Positions 19,101-28,730 of a stretch of 64,000 nt of DNA are shown piece by piece (within the stretch, counting starts at the first letter, position 1; each line of letters starts with the position of its first letter). The position numbers and the translations under genes were made by a program. The DNA is from JAWSVE01 sp050789445 (GTDB taxonomy: Bacteria; Pseudomonadota; Gammaproteobacteria; Pseudomonadales; Cellvibrionaceae), in the NCBI GenBank assembly GCA_050789445.1, contig JAILXR010000001.1, positions 1,984,001-2,048,000 of the forward strand, read 5' to 3'. The notes under the pieces are model-generated. The model did no database searches and was not told the origin of the DNA. It saw nothing but the letters and a program-made list of their open reading frames with translations.

Positions 19101-20084
19101 CTATAAACTTCTGATTTTACCTCCGGGGATTGACACCATCATCTCTACCAATTTCTCAGTAATTTTAGGCTCCAACCCTTCTGTATGGCCTTTATCTAGC
19201 CTAATCACATCTGCCACCAATTCACCATTGGCACAATTAGGAAAGGTATAGACCTGTGCCGTACCAGGCCCTGGCTTCCCGCCCCAGCCTTCTCTTGGAG
19301 GCCTTCCGGTTTCTTCACTTCTCGTGTCGTAGACTTTTCCCGCCACCGTATCGACGATATCTGGCTGGCGCTTTTTCTCGTCACAACTAAATCTGTCTGC
19401 CAAAGGTGATGTATCAGGAATACCCGCTGTGCCCATAGAATCCAATGAACCCGTTTCTGCAATATGAGAATAATCACAACTGGGATTTCCACCTAAACGC
19501 ATGCCGACTCGCCCACCCGCTAAACTAAGAAAACCATCAGCCCGCGAGGCAAAATAATCAGAGCAAATAATACGCGTCGTTGTTAAGCCACCTTGGCTAT
19601 GGCCGGCAAACCAAAACGACTGAATATTATCTTTTCCAAATTTTGAAATTAACAATTCGGTTAAATCTTCTAAGTATTGATCATCAGCCTCTGCGGTCCA
19701 AAGGCGAAATGGTTTCACCACAACGGCTGTCGGCGTGGCAACCACTAATCTATATTGAGTTGCGTAATCAGTAACAGGGAAATACAACCGCTGCCACGCT
19801 CCCGCCGAGCCACCACCGTGTAAGTTAAGTACAAGCGTGACTTTTTCATCCGCTTTAAGATCACAGGGGTACTCTAAATAAAATTCACGGCCACTCTTTG
19901 GCTCTACTGCATTTGCTTTTGTCGTAATATCCCCTCCGAATGCACCACACATGGCACCCGCAATTGGGTCATCATTCATCAATTTATTATTTTTTGGTAA
20001 AGATTGGCATCCCGCTATTAACGCGACTAAAACAACGACAACCCCATTAGCAAAAAAAATATTTAGCATTTTATTTGTTTTCAT
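19101..20084 (-). CDS. PHB-depolymerase/feruloyl-esterase-like lipoprotein hydrolase
   Basis: Alpha/beta hydrolase of 327 residues, exported as a lipoprotein (lipobox IAGC, Cys26). Oxyanion loop LNLHGGGSAGAW (His89-Gly92), nucleophile elbow AGHSQGG (Ser163) and a likely catalytic His in DKGHTEGL. The elbow and layout fit the LpqC/PHB-depolymerase group that cleaves polyesters, feruloyl or acetyl-xylan esters; the substrate cannot be told. Last gene of the minus-strand hydrolase operon, 52 bp after the preceding serine hydrolase and before a strong terminator. Confidence 0.8.
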   Translation of the reverse strand: MKTNKMLNIFFANGVVVVLVALIAGCQSLPKNNKLMNDDPIAGAMCGAFGGDITTKANAVEPKSGREFYLEYPCDLKADEKVTLVLNLHGGGSAGAWQRLYFPVTDYATQYRLVVATPTAVVVKPFRLWTAEADDQYLEDLTELLISKFGKDNIQSFWFAGHSQGGLTTTRIICSDYFASRADGFLSLAGGRVGMRLGGNPSCDYSHIAETGSLDSMGTAGIPDTSPLADRFSCDEKKRQPDIVDTVAGKVYDTRSEETGRPPREGWGGKPGPGTAQVYTFPNCANGELVADVIRLDKGHTEGLEPKITEKLVEMMVSIPGGKIRSL

Positions 20085-20136
20085 TTTTATTTTTAATCCC
20101 TATAAAACGTACCAATAATATTTAGATACAGTCACA

Positions 20137-21258
20137 TTAAGTCACCGGTAAAATTTTTGAAAAATGCTCCCAAGCATCATTCGCGGACAAAACTTTTTTA
20201 CCAAATCCCATCGTCGCTATCACCATATCTTGTTCTGGCAAGACAAAACAAAATTGACCTCTAGCACCAGCCGCAAAATACATTGAGGTTGGCGCATGCT
20301 CTACCCTGCCGGTGTAATTCAGCCACCAAAGATAACCATAAGCCGGATTAACGGCTGAAGCTGATATCGCATCACGAATATAATGCTCTGAAATAAGCTG
20401 TTCGCCGTTCCATCTTCCGCCATTCAAATATAACTGTCCTAGCCTCGCCATATCTCGACAAGAAATTAAGATAGAGCCACCAAAACGAACATTACCAGCC
20501 GTATCAACTCCCTCTGATTGGTATTCAAAATGCTCGCAACCCAGCGGGGCAACAACATCCTCCATCATATATCGATAGCTGGTTTTTCCAGTGACAACAG
20601 AAATAATATTAGCCAAGTGATCGGCGGGCGCACCATCATAAAAATATTTTTCGCCAGGAATAATATGCTTCCCATAACCTGGAGGTGTTCCTTTTTCCGC
20701 TTCTTGATACCATTCGTATTCAGCCCCAACACCTGCCGGAGATTTATCCGAAAGTTTTTTTGGCGGAACCGAGCTCGGTTTCATATTCATCGTTCCGCCA
20801 GAACTCATTGTTAATAAATGCTTAATGGTTGTTTGAGGATGCAAGCCTGATTTTTTTGGCGAGTAATATTGGCTCGCCAAATCATCGACTCCGAGCTTAC
20901 CTTCAGTAATCGCTCGCCCCACCATCGTTGACCCCCAGGATTTCCCTGAAGAAAAAGAAACATTTTTCCATTCGGGAATAGCTAGCGCCCAGTCATTGGC
21001 CCAATATTTTTCAAAAGCAATTTTGCCATGGCGAACAACCACAATGCCTTGCCTTTCTCCTGCTGCTGATAATTTTGTAGCCGCATCATTCAAAACACCT
21101 TCTGAAAGGCCAACTAATTCAGGCTGAGTATGTTGCCATGGTCGTTTTCCGGGTCCAGATTCAAACTTTTTTTCAGATAAAGAAAAGCGTGCGCATGCCG
21201 TCGTGAAGCCCGTTAGAGCAACAGCACTTAAAGCAAGAAATTTTCGTCTATTTAACAT
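20137..21258 (-). CDS. beta-lactamase-fold serine hydrolase, lipoprotein (class C / esterase type)
   Basis: 373 residues. The N-terminus MLNRRKFLALSAVALTG combines a twin-arginine-like motif with a lipobox (TTAC, Cys22). The active-site SxxK is SSGK (Ser103, Lys106). The second motif, normally YxN, reads YDG in YFYDGAPADHL, as in several esterase or amidase members such as 6-aminohexanoate-oligomer hydrolases. Beta-lactamase activity is therefore unlikely; a secreted or membrane-anchored esterase/amidase is favoured. It lies 13 bp from the next serine hydrolase gene, and the two are only distantly alike. Confidence 0.75.
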   Translation of the reverse strand: MLNRRKFLALSAVALTGFTTACARFSLSEKKFESGPGKRPWQHTQPELVGLSEGVLNDAATKLSAAGERQGIVVVRHGKIAFEKYWANDWALAIPEWKNVSFSSGKSWGSTMVGRAITEGKLGVDDLASQYYSPKKSGLHPQTTIKHLLTMSSGGTMNMKPSSVPPKKLSDKSPAGVGAEYEWYQEAEKGTPPGYGKHIIPGEKYFYDGAPADHLANIISVVTGKTSYRYMMEDVVAPLGCEHFEYQSEGVDTAGNVRFGGSILISCRDMARLGQLYLNGGRWNGEQLISEHYIRDAISASAVNPAYGYLWWLNYTGRVEHAPTSMYFAAGARGQFCFVLPEQDMVIATMGFGKKVLSANDAWEHFSKILPVT

Positions 21259-21271
21259 TTAGTATTTCCGT

Positions 21272-22738
21272 TCATTTTGTTAGCGCGCTTAAAATGTCAG
21301 CGGAAAACTTTGCAATGTTGAACCCCTTTCCTCTATCTAACCCACGGCGAACAACTACAAGGTTTTCAGAAGGAATAATCATTGCGAATTGGCCTAGTGC
21401 CCCACCAGGAGAATATGCTTTTTTAGGTAGCCCTTCTATCTCATCGTAAATCCAAAACTGGGCGCCATAACCAGCACGCCCCGGAGTACCAAATGATTTG
21501 GGCTGAGCTTCTGCTAGCGTTGATACATATTCAGACCAGTTACTAGGCAAGATCTGCTCACCATTCCATTTTCCATTTGCTAAATACAACATACCAAATC
21601 GACCGAAATCTCGGGCCGTACTCCAACATTGACCGGATGTATTAAAATCACCACGCCAATCACCCTCCAACACTGTGCGAGTCATTCCGATCTTCCATAA
21701 AAATTCTTTATGAGGATAACTCATCCATTTTTTATCATTATCAACAGCTTCTCGAAGAGCTCGCGTCGCTAAAATGGTATCGGAACCCGCATAAACAAAA
21801 CGCTTACCGGGTTTAGAATCCATAACGCCCCATGTAGATACTTCTGACGCTGGCGCACCCGACCCATAAATCTCTCCTTGAGGATTGCGCCCAGCTTCGG
21901 TGTATAAACCGCTGGCCATTTGCAACAAGTGATTGAGCGTAATATTGCCGCGTGGATCTCCCGGCGTTTTCCATGCCTCAAGTGGTGCTTTTTTATGAAT
22001 ATCCAACAAACCTTTTTGTACGCCAACACCAACCAGAGAAACGCCAATACTTTTACACATTGAATTTGTTCGTGAAGACGTGTGCTGACTCCAACCATCG
22101 GCATAACGCTCCGCAACAATTTTTCCATCCTTAACAACAACCACTCCCCACGTGTTACCGGCATAACTACCTTGTTGATTTTTAAAAGCCTCATCTAATA
22201 CTGCAGAGACGGCTTGTTTTTTCTGAGCCGGCAATTCAACAACCGCATCGACATCTCCCATCGGCCACGGTTCATTATCCAAACTTGGCGTTTTGATTTT
22301 CTTTGCCATGCGGGGAAGTTTTTCCAGCAGTTCACTTGTCGCTCCTATGGGAAGTTGAGTACAACCTAATGCGGGACGCCAAGCGGCTATTCGAGGCTCC
22401 ATATCGTCTAGGAATTTCACACTGACTATCTTTTTCTCTCGATCAATAATTGTTTCCATCCCATCACTGGCACGCCCACTCATTGTTTTTTGCACCATCT
22501 CGTCTGACAAACCCGACGTAAATGTTCCGGTACAAAGATGCAAAGCGCGATAACCGGCTGAGCGAGCAGCAGCGTGTCTATCCGTCACTAACTTTGGCGC
22601 AGGCCTTGATGCATTGGCTGCAGGGCGAGGGCCCGATGCGGACTGTTGTGCCGAAGTTATCGAAGATAACGCCGACAAACTACTCACCAAAACGATGGAT
22701 TGAATAACAGCTGGAAATAAAAATTTATTTTGTATCAT
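21272..22738 (-). CDS. beta-lactamase-fold serine hydrolase, secreted
   Basis: 488 residues from the ATG at 22738. A longer frame from a TTG at 22786 exists, but the ATG gives a proper Sec signal (MIQNKFLFPAV...SITSA, about 30 residues). After a proline/alanine-rich linker and an N-terminal extension of about 150 residues, the catalytic domain follows with SxxK as SMCK (Ser226, Lys229) and a YAG in place of YxN (VYAGSDT). The same YxG-type variant as its neighbour points to the esterase/amidase branch of the class C family. Part of the five-gene minus-strand operon. Confidence 0.75.
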   Translation of the reverse strand: MIQNKFLFPAVIQSIVLVSSLSALSSITSAQQSASGPRPAANASRPAPKLVTDRHAAARSAGYRALHLCTGTFTSGLSDEMVQKTMSGRASDGMETIIDREKKIVSVKFLDDMEPRIAAWRPALGCTQLPIGATSELLEKLPRMAKKIKTPSLDNEPWPMGDVDAVVELPAQKKQAVSAVLDEAFKNQQGSYAGNTWGVVVVKDGKIVAERYADGWSQHTSSRTNSMCKSIGVSLVGVGVQKGLLDIHKKAPLEAWKTPGDPRGNITLNHLLQMASGLYTEAGRNPQGEIYGSGAPASEVSTWGVMDSKPGKRFVYAGSDTILATRALREAVDNDKKWMSYPHKEFLWKIGMTRTVLEGDWRGDFNTSGQCWSTARDFGRFGMLYLANGKWNGEQILPSNWSEYVSTLAEAQPKSFGTPGRAGYGAQFWIYDEIEGLPKKAYSPGGALGQFAMIIPSENLVVVRRGLDRGKGFNIAKFSADILSALTK

Positions 22739-22814
22739 TTTATTCTCACAATATTTATTCTTATTATTGAGCGATCGATTAAACAATCAATTTAAAGATC
22801 AAAGGAGCGCAACG

Positions 22815-24434
22815 TTACCGAGACATTGCTCGTCGATGCAACGCATTACCACCATCTTGCTGACTCGGATAATCAGCCATAAATATTCTTTCCGCCTTAT
22901 GAGGGTCATTTTCTAAATGACTTGGAACATCAAACATCATAGTCGGTCGATTTTTTAAATCATAAGGTTTCCATTTCGGAATACTTTTATTATTTGGATC
23001 GCCTTTTTTAGCAAAAGCAATCCAGCTATTTGCCATATTGTTGACCATCGCACGAGTCTCTTCAGATTCTGGTCCAGTTATATGGGGAAGTGCAGCAACA
23101 GTGTCAAACACAAATGGAAGATCTAATGAATGCTGAGATATTCGTCGGCCACCCTCGACAGGCTGGCGCCACATCAAACGATAAACATAGGTATTATCCG
23201 TACTTCCCCCTTTGACCCTTTGTTCAGCCATGATCGTTTGGTCTCTTACATACCCTCGTGCAGACGCAATTTTGAAAAATACTTCTGATGGATTTGACTC
23301 GGGACGAGATGCTTTAAATATTTTATAAGCTGTATCAATATCACTTTCTAATATGAATGTTTTCAATCGCTCTTTAGCTTGCGTTTCATTCATATCAAAA
23401 ATGCCATCTATTCCACCCATTTGACTTGTCAATTCTGTTCGCGTTGTACCCAGTATCATGGGAATATGCTTTGAAATTTGAGGTGCTTCTGGCAACCAAG
23501 GTTGCGTCGGAAAAGTAACGCCATCTAACATCGGAGAAAACCGCGCGCCAGCAGCTCTGATGACTTTTCGTTGCGCACTAGTTAGCGTATTGATATCTAA
23601 CGACTGAAGTTTTCGAGCATCTTTTTTGGCAATTCCTAATTCTTTTAATAAATTTTCGGCAAGATTATTTGCAAATTCTTCTGTTTGAACTTTTAAATGA
23701 GAACCACTTTGTACAATACCTTTATGAAACAAACCTTGCGACAAAGGAGAAGCATAATTTAAGCTCACCTTCCTTCCACCGCCAGATTGACCATAGATCA
23801 TTACGTTATCTGGATCGCCACCAAAGTTTGAAATATTTTCTTTTACCCATTTCATCGATGCAATTAAATCCAAAAAACCCACATTACCCGATTGCTTGAA
23901 CTCCTCCCCTAAAATTCCACCTAAATAACAATGCCCAAAAACATTGAGGCGATGATTAATTGTTATCACAACAACATCACCTCGATGAGCAATGTTAGTC
24001 CCATCATAAAAAGGCATAGACCCTACGCCAGCTTCAAAACCGCCGCCATGAAACCACAGCATCACAGGTCTTTTTTTATTATCTAAATTCGGAGTCCACA
24101 CATTTAAACGCAAGCAATCATCAGACATAGGCTCAGCACCCGCCAAACGAGTTTGCGCTTGTGGTGCTTGATCTCCATATTCAAAAGTATCTCTGACACC
24201 AGCCCACGTAGGAGGTGATACTGGTGGAAGAAACCGCCTTTTACCGCCTGTCGATGCTCCATAGCGGATTCCCTTAAAAACATTAATACCTAATGTATTA
24301 GTCTCACCTCTTACTTTTCCTTGTGCTGTTTCTACAATGGGCTTTTTAGCAGAATTCGCAAACGCAAAACTGGGTACAACTAAACCAGTCGCTGTCATCG
24401 TAAACCCGCCACTTATAAACGCTCTTCGTTTCAT
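22815..24434 (-). CDS. type-B carboxylesterase with Tat-like signal
   Basis: 539-residue carboxylesterase/para-nitrobenzyl-esterase family protein. N-terminal MKRRAFISGG then a hydrophobic stretch to AFA suggests Tat export. Oxyanion motif WFHGGGF (129-132), nucleophile elbow YGQSGGG (Ser217) where the family usually has GESAGG, family signature DDCLRLNVWTP, catalytic His in SQHSLDLPFVFD. Second gene of the minus-strand operon, 37 bp after another carboxylesterase. Closest in this window to the plus-strand carboxylesterase at 27077, with which it shares FKGIRYGA and GQSGGG; they look like diverged duplicates. Confidence 0.85.
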   Translation of the reverse strand: MKRRAFISGGFTMTATGLVVPSFAFANSAKKPIVETAQGKVRGETNTLGINVFKGIRYGASTGGKRRFLPPVSPPTWAGVRDTFEYGDQAPQAQTRLAGAEPMSDDCLRLNVWTPNLDNKKRPVMLWFHGGGFEAGVGSMPFYDGTNIAHRGDVVVITINHRLNVFGHCYLGGILGEEFKQSGNVGFLDLIASMKWVKENISNFGGDPDNVMIYGQSGGGRKVSLNYASPLSQGLFHKGIVQSGSHLKVQTEEFANNLAENLLKELGIAKKDARKLQSLDINTLTSAQRKVIRAAGARFSPMLDGVTFPTQPWLPEAPQISKHIPMILGTTRTELTSQMGGIDGIFDMNETQAKERLKTFILESDIDTAYKIFKASRPESNPSEVFFKIASARGYVRDQTIMAEQRVKGGSTDNTYVYRLMWRQPVEGGRRISQHSLDLPFVFDTVAALPHITGPESEETRAMVNNMANSWIAFAKKGDPNNKSIPKWKPYDLKNRPTMMFDVPSHLENDPHKAERIFMADYPSQQDGGNALHRRAMSR

Positions 24435-24471
24435 CTTTATCTCCGAATTTTATTTTTTTAAAACAATATTA

Positions 24472-25908
24472 TTAAGGACGGCTAGTTGGCCCAGGCTTAG
24501 CGCCATTGGGAGGCGAACGTAATTCCTCTGCCTGACCTAATGACGGGAACTCTTGAAAAATTGCCACTGCTTTATTATTTTTATCCGTTCGTGCAGGCCA
24601 TCTAAAGCCTTCAGCGCAATCTATAGTTTTTGAACCTGCAGGTAATTTTGCAAAAGCGACCCAGCAAGAATGGATGCGTTTTGCCACAGCGTTATCTTTT
24701 TCAGTCATGTATTTTCCGACGCGCCTATCATGGATAAGCGTATCAAAAACGTAAGGAATCTCAGCAGCATGAGGAGCACCATTTGGCTGTTCCTTTCCTC
24801 GCCATTCAGGAACGTAATCAAAGAAATACTGCCAAACTGGTTCACCATCTTGTGCATGAGTTGCCACGAGCTGAGTTCCTCGCAATCGACCTTCATCACT
24901 ATTGGTGCCAATAATCATAGGTACATCATTTTCATTACCAGCAGAGAAACTATCTAAAATGGATTGTGTTTTGACGCGGCCATCTAAAATGGTACGAATT
25001 CCACGGCCGTTTTTTCGATCCATGATGATATCTTCAGCCGATATTTCTCGTAATTCATTTACGGAGTCATTACCGTTAAAACCTAAATTCTCTAACGCTT
25101 CAACACCTCTTTTTTCTGCAGCTTCTAATGTGGTTGCCGGTGTCGGTAGCGATCCAGTAGATTCAATAATTGCTTTATCGAACAACTCTTTCGCCATAGG
25201 CGAGGTCACTAGATTTGCTGTAATAGTTGCGCCAGCGGATTCACCAAACAAAATAATATTATTCTGATCACCGCCAAAAGCTTCGGCGTTATCCTTCACC
25301 CAACGCAAGGCTGCCATCACGTCGAGCAAATGATAATTACCAAAACCTTCTTGAGTTTCTCTTGCTTCAGCAGTCAAAGCAGGGGTAGAAAAACCGCCTA
25401 AAGCCCCAAGCCGATAATTGACCGTAACCAGAATAATTCCGTCTCGTGCAAACGCCTTACCATTGTAGGTAGGAACACTGCCTGCACCCATAACTCCACC
25501 TCCACCGAATACCCAAAGCATGATAGGTGCTTTTTTAGCATTGGCAGGAGCCCAAATATTTAAATACAAACAATCTTCACTACTCTCGCCACTGACACCA
25601 GCACCATTCCACGAGCCATCCGAGTTAGTTCTCTGCAAACAAGGAAGAGAGAATTTTGTCGCATCGCGCACACCTTCCCAATGTATCGGCTTGGGTGGCA
25701 TCCATCGAAGCTCACCTACAGGTGGTTTAGCAAATGGTACGCCTTTAAAAACATTAATCTTCGCTGGAATGTTGATTTGTGAACCAGATATTTCCCCTGA
25801 ATGCGTGACTACATTCACGGGTTTTCCTAGCGATGACTGATCTGCACCATGGGCAGAAAGTATCTGTAAAAACAAACTGATAATTAATACGAGAGTGAAA
25901 GTCTTCAT
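24472..25908 (-). CDS. type-B carboxylesterase, Sec-secreted, altered oxyanion motif
   Basis: 478 residues with a Sec signal peptide (ending AHGA near residue 22). Signature EDCLYLNIWAPAN, nucleophile elbow FGESAGA (Ser224), YRLGALGGF, and the catalytic His in PHAAEIPYVFD. The oxyanion loop reads WVFGGGG, so Phe134 replaces the His of the common HGGG. First gene of the five-gene minus-strand operon, divergent from iclR. It is shorter than its paralogues here by about 60 residues, mostly between the active-site Ser and His, but no frameshift is visible. Confidence 0.85.
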   Translation of the reverse strand: MKTFTLVLIISLFLQILSAHGADQSSLGKPVNVVTHSGEISGSQINIPAKINVFKGVPFAKPPVGELRWMPPKPIHWEGVRDATKFSLPCLQRTNSDGSWNGAGVSGESSEDCLYLNIWAPANAKKAPIMLWVFGGGGVMGAGSVPTYNGKAFARDGIILVTVNYRLGALGGFSTPALTAEARETQEGFGNYHLLDVMAALRWVKDNAEAFGGDQNNIILFGESAGATITANLVTSPMAKELFDKAIIESTGSLPTPATTLEAAEKRGVEALENLGFNGNDSVNELREISAEDIIMDRKNGRGIRTILDGRVKTQSILDSFSAGNENDVPMIIGTNSDEGRLRGTQLVATHAQDGEPVWQYFFDYVPEWRGKEQPNGAPHAAEIPYVFDTLIHDRRVGKYMTEKDNAVAKRIHSCWVAFAKLPAGSKTIDCAEGFRWPARTDKNNKAVAIFQEFPSLGQAEELRSPPNGAKPGPTSRP

Positions 25909-26038
25909 AGAAAGAACTTCTCTTTTTTGAAAAAATTTTAGATGCTTTGGCTGAAATACCAGTAGCTGAATAGAACACCTAAAGATCGCTTTTATTTTTA
26001 TGCTGAAGACTATAACATTTGAGCATTATTCTGTTAAA

Positions 26039-26053
26039 TAGAACATTGTTCTA
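26039..26053. promoter_or_regulatory. candidate IclR operator: perfect 15-bp palindrome
   Basis: TAGAACATTGTTCTA: seven-base arms around one central base. It has the GAA-N5-TTC spacing seen in IclR-family operators such as TGGAAATNATTTCCA (8 of 15 positions agree). It stands about 130 bp before the esterase operon and 165 bp before iclR. Binding is inferred. Confidence 0.5.
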
Positions 26054-26151
26054 CATTACAAAACCTAACAAAGAGCCTAAATCGTCTAGCTTGTAGACTC
26101 CCCTATGATTTCACTGAAGGTTTGGAGTTTTTCAAGTGATTCTGCGACCAC

Positions 26152-26172
26152 AGATAAGAGATAAGAGATAAA
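26152..26172 (+). repeat. short tandem repeat AGATAAG x 3
   Basis: Three consecutive 7-base units, the third with one change, in the leader 47 bp before the iclR start. It may be chance in AT-rich DNA. Confidence 0.4.
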
Positions 26173-26219
26173 GGTAGAACCAACCCACTGAATTTATATT
26201 ATTTATTTAGGCTTTAACT

Positions 26220-27011
26220 ATGACAGCGAAAATGCTCTCTGAACCAAACAGTACGACAAGTGCTCAACGTATAGACTCAACCCTGATTAAAGGACTAAAG
26301 ATTTTAGAGCGCTTAAACCGCTCGCAAGTACCAATGGGTATCTCAGCGTTAGCCACAGAATTTGATCTAGGAAAAAGTAATATCCATCGAACACTAGCCA
26401 CACTGATCAAAGCTGGATATGTCGAGAAAAATTCCGATGGAAATTATCTTTCTTCATTAAGAGTCTGGGAGCAAGGCATGCAAGTCATGTCGCGTAATCG
26501 TTTACGCCGAGTAGCTCTGCCCTTTATGCACCGCCTATATCAAGAGGCAAAAGAGACTGTCAACCTCGTCGCACTGGATGGTGATGATTCTCTTTATCTC
26601 GAACAAATCGCCTCTCCTATCCCCATTAGACCAAGCTCAACGATTGGCGAACGTGTACCTGCAATATTTACCGTCTCTGGAAAAGTGATTCTTTCTTTTC
26701 GAAATAACTATGAGAAAAATATTCGCGCTATTTATTCCGCACAAAAAACACCAAAGCCTACATTTAAATTAAACGAGCTATTATCAGAAGCAAAAGCAAT
26801 GAATGAAAACGGTTACGGATTATCAGCAAGCACTTGGAGAAAAGGCGTCAATAGTTTAGCCGGTGCCATTCTAGGGGCTGATGGACATCCTGTCGGGGCC
26901 ATTGCAGTTGCAGGTGCAAAGGAAAGATTTACAGAAGAAAAAATGAAAGCCTCCATCTCTACCGTGTTGAACACCTGCACTGAAATTAGTGTGGCTCTCG
27001 GAGCATCTTGA
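26220..27011 (+). CDS. IclR-family transcriptional regulator
   Basis: 263 residues. N-terminal winged helix-turn-helix (about residues 20-85; KGLKILERLNRSQVPMGISALA, then LGKSNIHRTLATLIKAGYVEKN). The effector-binding domain has the family segments RRVALPFMHRLYQEAKETVNLVALDG, GERVPAIFTVSGKVILSF and GYGLSASTWRKGVNSLAGAILG. It heads the plus-strand genes of the hydrolase island and is divergent from the esterase operon, so it most likely controls both. IclR proteins usually answer to small organic acids or aromatic degradation products; the effector here is unknown. Confidence 0.93.
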   Translation: MTAKMLSEPNSTTSAQRIDSTLIKGLKILERLNRSQVPMGISALATEFDLGKSNIHRTLATLIKAGYVEKNSDGNYLSSLRVWEQGMQVMSRNRLRRVALPFMHRLYQEAKETVNLVALDGDDSLYLEQIASPIPIRPSSTIGERVPAIFTVSGKVILSFRNNYEKNIRAIYSAQKTPKPTFKLNELLSEAKAMNENGYGLSASTWRKGVNSLAGAILGADGHPVGAIAVAGAKERFTEEKMKASISTVLNTCTEISVALGAS

Positions 27012-27076
27012 CCATTAGATTTTCATTCCAATTCAAACATTAAAAAACAACGATAAATATTTTAAGGATTAAACCC

Positions 27077-28690
27077 ATGAAACGACGCGAATTATTAGCC
27101 GGTGCCAGTGCATTAACCGCTTCTGCTTATCTCAGCCCACTAAACGCTTCCGAAGCAGATCTATTTCCAATCGTTGAAACTGCTAACGGAAAACTACGCG
27201 GTTTAGTCAGCGGTGGAATTTCTATATTCAAAGGCATTCGTTATGGCGCCGATACCAGCGGAAAAAATCGCTTCATGCCACCACAACCTGTAGAAAAATG
27301 GGCCGGCGTTAGAGATGCATTTGGTTACGGAAATATTGCTCCACAAATCCCGGGGAATCGTCGCCATGTGTATGCCGATTTAATTTTAAATGATGTTCAA
27401 TCTGGTGGAATGGGAGAAGATTGTTTAGTACTGAATCTCTGGACACCCGAGCCAAAGAAAGGCGGAAAGCGACCGGTGTTAGTCCGATTTCATGGCGGAG
27501 GTTTTTATGGTGGGTCGAGTAATACACCGGGCAATGATGGCTGGATGCTTTCGCAATTAGGCGATTGCGTTGTCGTCAATGTCAATCATCGTTTAAGTTC
27601 TTTAGGCTTCCTTTATTTAGGTGAAGATAATGATTTTGCCGATTCCGGATCAGCGGGAATGCAAGATTTAGTCGCCGCACTAGATTGGGTGAAAGAAAAC
27701 ATAGAATCATTTGGTGGTGACCCCAATCGTGTTTTAATTTTTGGTCAGTCTGGCGGTGGTGCAAAAGTCAGTCACATGCTCACTATGCCCTCGGCAAAAG
27801 GATTGTTTCACAGTGCCGGTGTTATGAGTGGCTCATCATTAGTTGCAATGGATAGAGAAAGCGCTGAAAAAGTTTCGTCTAAGCTGCTGAATAAATTAGG
27901 GCTTAGTTATAAAGATATTAAAAAATTACAAAATGTTCCTTTTTCAACTTTGTTAAATGCTCAAGCTGAAGTGGAAGCGATTGAACGCTCTCGTGGCGAA
28001 GCGCCTCGCTCATTCTCTCCAGTGATCGGCAACGCCATTCCGCGTAATCCTTTCCACCCAGATGCTCCACCACTATCAAAAGATATTCCCATGATTGTCA
28101 GCTCTGTATTAGATGAACGCACTTATCGAGAGCGAAATTTTAATATGACATGGGACGATGTAAAAAGCATGCTACAAAAACGTGTCGGTAAAGATGCAGA
28201 CAAACTACTCACTCTGTATCGAAATGAAGATTCAAAAGCAAGTCCGTTTATTATTAATGCACGCATCATTACTGATGATTCTTTCCGACGTAGCGCTCAT
28301 ATCATGTCAGACAGAAAAGCAGAACAAGCAAAAAAAGGTGGCGCGCCTGTTTATAAATATTTATGGACTTCGCCAAGTCCAGCTTTTAATGGTCGCTACG
28401 GTGCTGTTCATGGTATTGATGTTTCTTATTCTATGTACGACATTCGATTTCCTTTAGCTGGCCCAACGGATGTAAATTTACAACTCGCAAAACAAATTGC
28501 GAGCGCATGGATTTCCCTTGCAGCAACTGGCAACCCCAATAATGTCCACACACCTGACTGGCCGGCTTACGACACCAATAATCGAACCACAATGATTTTT
28601 GGACAACCCAGCTTTGCCGTTAACGATCCTAGAAAAGCATTTAGAGAATATTGGTCAGAACACAGCAGTGGCGTGAAGCGATCAATATAA
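27077..28690 (+). CDS. type-B carboxylesterase with Tat-like signal
   Basis: 537 residues. MKRRELLAGASALTAS is a Tat-type signal. Signature EDCLVLNLWTP, oxyanion RFHGGGFYGG (His139-Gly142), nucleophile elbow FGQSGGG (Ser225), catalytic His in AVHGIDVSYSM. Follows iclR by 65 bp with AAGGA before the ATG. It shares the GQSGGG variant and the overall pattern with the minus-strand gene ending at 22815. Confidence 0.85.
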   Translation: MKRRELLAGASALTASAYLSPLNASEADLFPIVETANGKLRGLVSGGISIFKGIRYGADTSGKNRFMPPQPVEKWAGVRDAFGYGNIAPQIPGNRRHVYADLILNDVQSGGMGEDCLVLNLWTPEPKKGGKRPVLVRFHGGGFYGGSSNTPGNDGWMLSQLGDCVVVNVNHRLSSLGFLYLGEDNDFADSGSAGMQDLVAALDWVKENIESFGGDPNRVLIFGQSGGGAKVSHMLTMPSAKGLFHSAGVMSGSSLVAMDRESAEKVSSKLLNKLGLSYKDIKKLQNVPFSTLLNAQAEVEAIERSRGEAPRSFSPVIGNAIPRNPFHPDAPPLSKDIPMIVSSVLDERTYRERNFNMTWDDVKSMLQKRVGKDADKLLTLYRNEDSKASPFIINARIITDDSFRRSAHIMSDRKAEQAKKGGAPVYKYLWTSPSPAFNGRYGAVHGIDVSYSMYDIRFPLAGPTDVNLQLAKQIASAWISLAATGNPNNVHTPDWPAYDTNNRTTMIFGQPSFAVNDPRKAFREYWSEHSSGVKRSI

Positions 28691-28730
28691 ACATCATGCT
28701 TGTATCAAACAAATATTCTCAGGATTTAAA

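Larger units (their letters stand above)
25909..26219. promoter_or_regulatory. divergent promoter/operator region between esterase operon and iclR
   Basis: 311 bases without a gene, serving two opposite transcripts. It contains the palindrome at 26039-26053, an extra copy of AATAGAACA at 25969-25977, and a short tandem repeat near iclR. These are what an autoregulated IclR locus would show; promoter boxes were not resolved. Confidence 0.55.

Noticed and set aside
21769..22194. 141-codon minus-strand frame inside the serine hydrolase gene
   Set aside because: Out-of-frame shadow; the overlapping frame carries SxxK and the fold motifs.
24902..25267. 121-codon plus-strand frame
   Set aside because: Antisense to a carboxylesterase with clear catalytic motifs; no ribosome-binding site or domain.
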